DNA of 15,279 nt from CAYWMP01 sp964459445. GTDB taxonomy: Bacteria > Desulfobacterota > DSM-4660 > Desulfatiglandales > HGW-15. Shown here piece after piece: positions 12,694-15,279 of the stretch. Every line of letters begins with the position of its first letter. Position 1 is the stretch's first letter. Made by a program: the position numbers and the translations under genes. The stretch lies in the NCBI GenBank assembly GCA_964459445.1, contig CAYWMP010000146.1:1-15279 (forward strand), in the 5' to 3' direction. The notes under the pieces were generated by a model. The model ran no database searches. It saw only the letters and a program-made list of their open reading frames with translations, and was not told the origin of the DNA.

Positions 12694-13299
12694 ATGGAAA
12701 AGCCCACAAGACTTTATATGGCGAGACATGGTCAGATCGTAGGCTTTGAGTTAATACCCGCCGCCGATGGTCATACGGATGTTGATTTGACCGATGTCGG
12801 CATAATGCAGTTTGAAAGCCTGGACAAGCATTTGTGTCACACTGATATCGGTGCCATCTATTCCAGTGATTTAAAGAGGAGTCTCATTGGTGCAAGGATC
12901 ATCGCTCAGCACCACGACGTACCCGTCCATCCCCTTAAGGAACTCCGTGAGATATACTACGGCGAGTGGGGGGGCATGTCTCTTGAAGATATCCGAATAA
13001 AATACCCCGAGGAATTGGAAAAGCGCCAGGCCGATATCGTGAATTACGAACCACCGGGCAATGGTGAAAGCATAATCAAATTATCCAAAAGAATCTTACC
13101 TTGCCTCAGAAGTATCTTGGAAGAAGAAAAGGGTAAACACATCGTTTTTGTTGGGCATGGTGTCATCAATCGCGTCATTCTTTGTGATGCCCTAGGGCTT
13201 GATCTTGCCAAGGTATTCAGCATTCATCAGGATTACGGATGCCTAAACATTATTGACTATTTTGATGATTCAACACTTGTCAGAAGGATTAATGGGTGA
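12694..13299 (+). CDS. Histidine phosphatase (phosphoglycerate mutase-like) family protein
   Basis: Branch of the histidine phosphatase superfamily that contains alpha-ribazole phosphatase (CobC) and GpmB-like phosphatases; the substrate is unknown. The 201-residue protein has the catalytic RHG at 11-13 (H12 as phosphate acceptor). SSDLKRS lies at 57-63 with a phosphate-pocket Arg, the acid region LREIYYGEWGG at 84-94, GES at 124-126, and GHG with the second His at 154-156. TDVDLTDVG at 28-36 is the usual substrate-loop segment. No cobalamin genes are nearby, so the CobC label would be a guess. It is driven by the TTGACA/TATTAT promoter and is probably leaderless. The Crp/Fnr gene begins 15 bp downstream. 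Confidence 0.88.
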   Translation: MEKPTRLYMARHGQIVGFELIPAADGHTDVDLTDVGIMQFESLDKHLCHTDIGAIYSSDLKRSLIGARIIAQHHDVPVHPLKELREIYYGEWGGMSLEDIRIKYPEELEKRQADIVNYEPPGNGESIIKLSKRILPCLRSILEEEKGKHIVFVGHGVINRVILCDALGLDLAKVFSIHQDYGCLNIIDYFDDSTLVRRING

Positions 13300-13314
13300 A
13301 CAGGGAGCGCTATA

Positions 13315-13998
13315 ATGGACATCATGAACCACATTGCTTCCATCCCCCTTTTTCAAGGCCTTCCCAAGGAACAGCTCGATGACCTGGCAATGATTATGAC
13401 GGATCAGGAATTCAATCGAGCGCAAATCATTTTCTCAGAGGGAGATGAGGGGAATGGATTTTATGTAGTACTTTCCGGCAGAGTGAAAATATTCAAACTA
13501 TCCCCTGATGGAAAGGAGCAGATTCTTCATATATTTGGTCCGGGAGAGCCTATTGGCGAGGTACCCGTCTTTGCCGGCGAAAACTTTCCGGCAAACGCCG
13601 AAGCCATGGAGAAAAGCCGACTCCTATTTTTCCCACGCGATTCATTCATCAATCTGATCAAAAAGAATCCTTCCATTGCTATGAACTTACTGGCTATCCT
13701 ATCAAAACGATTGCGAAGATTTACTAGCCTCATCGAAGACCTTTCTTTAAAGGAAGTCCCCGGTCGGTTAGCAGCCTATCTCCTTTATCTGAGCAATCAA
13801 AAATCTGGGGCCCAAGAGCTGGAACTCACCATTACGAAGACCCAACTGGCCAGCCTTTTGGGTACAATTCCGGAAACACTTTCAAGGATATTGGGCAAAA
13901 TGTCGTCCCAGGATTTGATTGAATCGGATGGAAAAAGAATCAGAATATTGAATCCCGATGGTCTCGAAGACCTTGCAGAAGCCATCACACGTCTATAA
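13315..13998 (+). CDS. Crp/Fnr family transcriptional regulator
   Basis: A 227-residue regulator with an N-terminal cyclic-nucleotide-binding-like beta-roll (about 10-120, containing DGKEQILHIFGPGEPIGE at 65-82). A dimerisation helix covers about 120-145. The C-terminal winged helix has its HTH near 174-197 (TKTQLASLLGTIPETLSRIL). The recognition helix carries E187, S190 and R191, the E-x2-SR spacing used by FNR to read TTGAT half-sites. There are no cysteines, so it cannot bind an FNR-type [4Fe-4S] cluster. AGGGAG at 13302-13307 is 7 nt before the chosen ATG; an ATG three codons later is less well placed. The ligand is unknown. Confidence 0.94.
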   Translation: MDIMNHIASIPLFQGLPKEQLDDLAMIMTDQEFNRAQIIFSEGDEGNGFYVVLSGRVKIFKLSPDGKEQILHIFGPGEPIGEVPVFAGENFPANAEAMEKSRLLFFPRDSFINLIKKNPSIAMNLLAILSKRLRRFTSLIEDLSLKEVPGRLAAYLLYLSNQKSGAQELELTITKTQLASLLGTIPETLSRILGKMSSQDLIESDGKRIRILNPDGLEDLAEAITRL

Positions 13999-14021
13999 TA
14001 CAACAGCCTGTATCGTTTTTT
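13998..14021 (+). terminator. Weak hairpin with T-run after the Crp/Fnr gene
   Basis: ATACA 13998-14002 pairs with TGTAT 14009-14013 around a 6-nt loop, followed by CG and six T residues (14016-14021). The stem is short and AT-rich, so at most it would attenuate transcription into the next gene. Confidence 0.3.
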
Positions 14022-14046
14022 AGGGCTTGGAAAGGGAGAGAACACA

Positions 14047-15009
14047 ATGGACCTTACAGAAATATACCAAAAAGGTGAAGCATCGATAAAAGAACGGGAT
14101 ATCGGTTTTCTCATTGATGGCGTGGAGACGGAATTCATTCTCACCCATGACCGGCGAGTAATAGATCGTTATACTTTCCGCCAAAAATGCATAGACGGAA
14201 TCGACGAAGTTTCAACGGCTTGCACTCTCCTGGGCGTTGAATTATCCACTCCCGTCATCATGTCCGCCATTACCATGCCCATACCTGCCATCACAGAAAA
14301 CGGCCTTATGGAAGTAGCAAAGGGGTTGAAGGCTGCCGGTAGCCTGATGTGGACAGGGACGCCAATTCCACAGGAATTGGGTGAAATTGCAAAGACAGGG
14401 ATTCCTTTGGCAGCAAACGTGAAACCCTTCAATGATCGGGACAAGATGTTTGAGCATATTGACGAGATTCAGGAGGCCGGAGTTCAGTGGTTGGGTATCG
14501 AGATCGATTCCGGTCAAGGTACAAAGGTCAAAGATCGTCAAATGGCATCCGATTGCAGCCCCCTTGCCCTTAGCGAGCTTCGAGAGATAAGAAGCCGGGT
14601 ATCCATTCCTCTCATCTTCAAGGGGGTGTTGAGCCAAGAGGATGCATCAAAATCAATAGAGGCGGGAGCCGACGGTATTGTTGTTTCCAACCATGGCGCA
14701 CACACGCTGGATTACCTCCCTCACCCCTTTCAGGTAATGGATGAGATTATGTCGGTTGCGAAGAAGGGAAAAGTCGTTGTCATGGTAGACGGTGGCATAC
14801 GTCGGGGAAGCGATGTGCTTAAGGGATTGGCATTTGGTGCATCCTTGGTAGGGCTTGGGCGTCCGATCCTTTATGGCCTGGCAGCCGAGGGAGGAGACGG
14901 CGTAGAAGCGGTTGTTGAAGAAATTACAACGGAGATGAAAAGAATTATGAGCATGATAGGGGCCGCCGATCCCGGCAGTGTGGCTCGAGAAATGCTCATA
15001 GAGGGATGA
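14047..15009 (+). CDS. FMN-dependent alpha-hydroxy-acid dehydrogenase-fold protein
   Basis: A 320-residue TIM-barrel flavoprotein of the family that includes glycolate and L-lactate oxidases. Visible FMN and active-site motifs are K192 (FKG), SNHG with the catalytic-type His at 216, the phosphate loop DGGIRRGSDV at 248-257 and GRP at 271-273. In glycolate oxidase the SNHG motif continues A-R-Q-L-D, with the Arg binding the substrate carboxylate; here it is A-H-T-L-D (H219, T220), so the substrate may differ. The N-terminal 50 residues also depart from the canonical oxidases. AGGGAG at 14033-14038 is 8 nt before the ATG. It probably follows the Crp/Fnr gene in one transcript. An isopentenyl-diphosphate isomerase (type 2) role is a weaker alternative. 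Confidence 0.88.
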   Translation: MDLTEIYQKGEASIKERDIGFLIDGVETEFILTHDRRVIDRYTFRQKCIDGIDEVSTACTLLGVELSTPVIMSAITMPIPAITENGLMEVAKGLKAAGSLMWTGTPIPQELGEIAKTGIPLAANVKPFNDRDKMFEHIDEIQEAGVQWLGIEIDSGQGTKVKDRQMASDCSPLALSELREIRSRVSIPLIFKGVLSQEDASKSIEAGADGIVVSNHGAHTLDYLPHPFQVMDEIMSVAKKGKVVVMVDGGIRRGSDVLKGLAFGASLVGLGRPILYGLAAEGGDGVEAVVEEITTEMKRIMSMIGAADPGSVAREMLIEG

Positions 15010-15033
15010 ACGGACAGCCAGTATCATCAATAA

Positions 15034-15056
15034 GATGTGCGTTTTCAAAAACCTGC
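15034..15056. repeat. Possible relic end of the second palindromic repeat family
   Basis: GATGTGCGTTTTCAAAAACCTGC resembles the right end of the 9041-9196 element and the fragment at 12590-12613. No partner arm is seen before the window ends. Confidence 0.3.
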
Positions 15057-15072
15057 CAATTTTTCGATAACG

Positions 15073-15104
15073 TTAGTTGTCCGTTGTCAGTAGTTAGTTG
15101 TCAG
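15073..15104. repeat. Short degenerate tandem repeat
   Basis: TTAGTTGTC occurs at 15073-15081 and 15094-15102, with GTTGTCAG at 15083-15090 and 15097-15104. The rest of 15010-15279 has no convincing gene, promoter or terminator; a bulged CTGATTATC/GATAAATCAG hairpin lies at 15190-15218. Confidence 0.5.
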
Positions 15105-15279
15105 AAGCATTTAGTATGTGCATAAAAGCCGCGCGAACTGAATCCGCCTCAAGCGAATAATCCTCCACACTTACATTCCCGGTTGAAATCTGATTATCAG
15201 TAAATCACGATAAATCAGTGTGCTCTTAGTGGAATAAGAAAACGCTGGCTTCCTCCAATTTTAATAAGGAAAAAACCAG

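Noticed and set aside
15010..15279. A gene beginning at the right edge
   Set aside because: No open frame with a binding site was seen on either strand; only short repeats and a bulged hairpin are present.
1..15279. CRISPR array, transposase, integrase, toxin-antitoxin or phage-defence genes
   Set aside because: None of the coding frames or repeat spacings fit these; the repeats are dispersed palindromes rather than regularly spaced units.

Overview
This window looks like chromosomal DNA of a Gram-negative deltaproteobacterium (Desulfobacterota-like). The evidence is the conserved dnaX-ybaB-recR block directly after a tRNA-Ser gene, an outer-membrane LptD gene behind folC, a GlcD-type flavoenzyme, and palindromic intergenic repeats of a style I associate with that group. 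The assignment is inference; no rRNA or species marker is present. There is no CRISPR array, integrase, transposase or phage gene, so this is mostly housekeeping sequence.

Layout. A tRNA-Ser(GGA), missing its first two bases at the window edge, is followed by a 232-bp palindromic repeat that runs up to the dnaX ribosome binding site. A plus-strand operon then runs dnaX (DNA polymerase III tau/gamma), ybaB, recR (recombinational repair), a glcD-like FAD oxidoreductase and uppP (undecaprenyl-diphosphate recycling). recR overlaps the FAD gene by ATGA, and uppP starts 3 bp after it. A second copy of the palindromic repeat separates uppP from the convergent minus-strand genes.

Minus-strand genes, in transcription order from 12556 down to 5473, are: a small cysteine-cluster protein, a zinc-ribbon/Yip1-like membrane protein (ATGA overlap), a UvrD/PcrA helicase, folC, and lptD. 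The gaps before the helicase and before folC each hold a different inverted-repeat structure. lptD appears to start at a rare ATT codon, which restores a full signal peptide and sits 9 nt from a perfect AGGAGG.

The right part is a plus-strand group: a histidine (phosphoglycerate mutase-like) phosphatase, a Crp/Fnr-family regulator without cysteines, and an FMN-dependent alpha-hydroxy-acid-dehydrogenase-fold enzyme with an altered active-site motif. Both promoters in the divergent region 12557-12693 place the predicted transcription start almost on the ATG, suggesting leaderless mRNAs in both directions.

The most useful observations are the ATT start of lptD, the three families of intergenic palindromes (one with a nested TTAA-flanked hairpin), the possible -1 slippery heptamer near the end of dnaX, the possible pseudoknot in the helicase leader, and the conserved-looking but unassigned cysteine-cluster/Yip1 pair. 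I saw no clear new multi-gene system.
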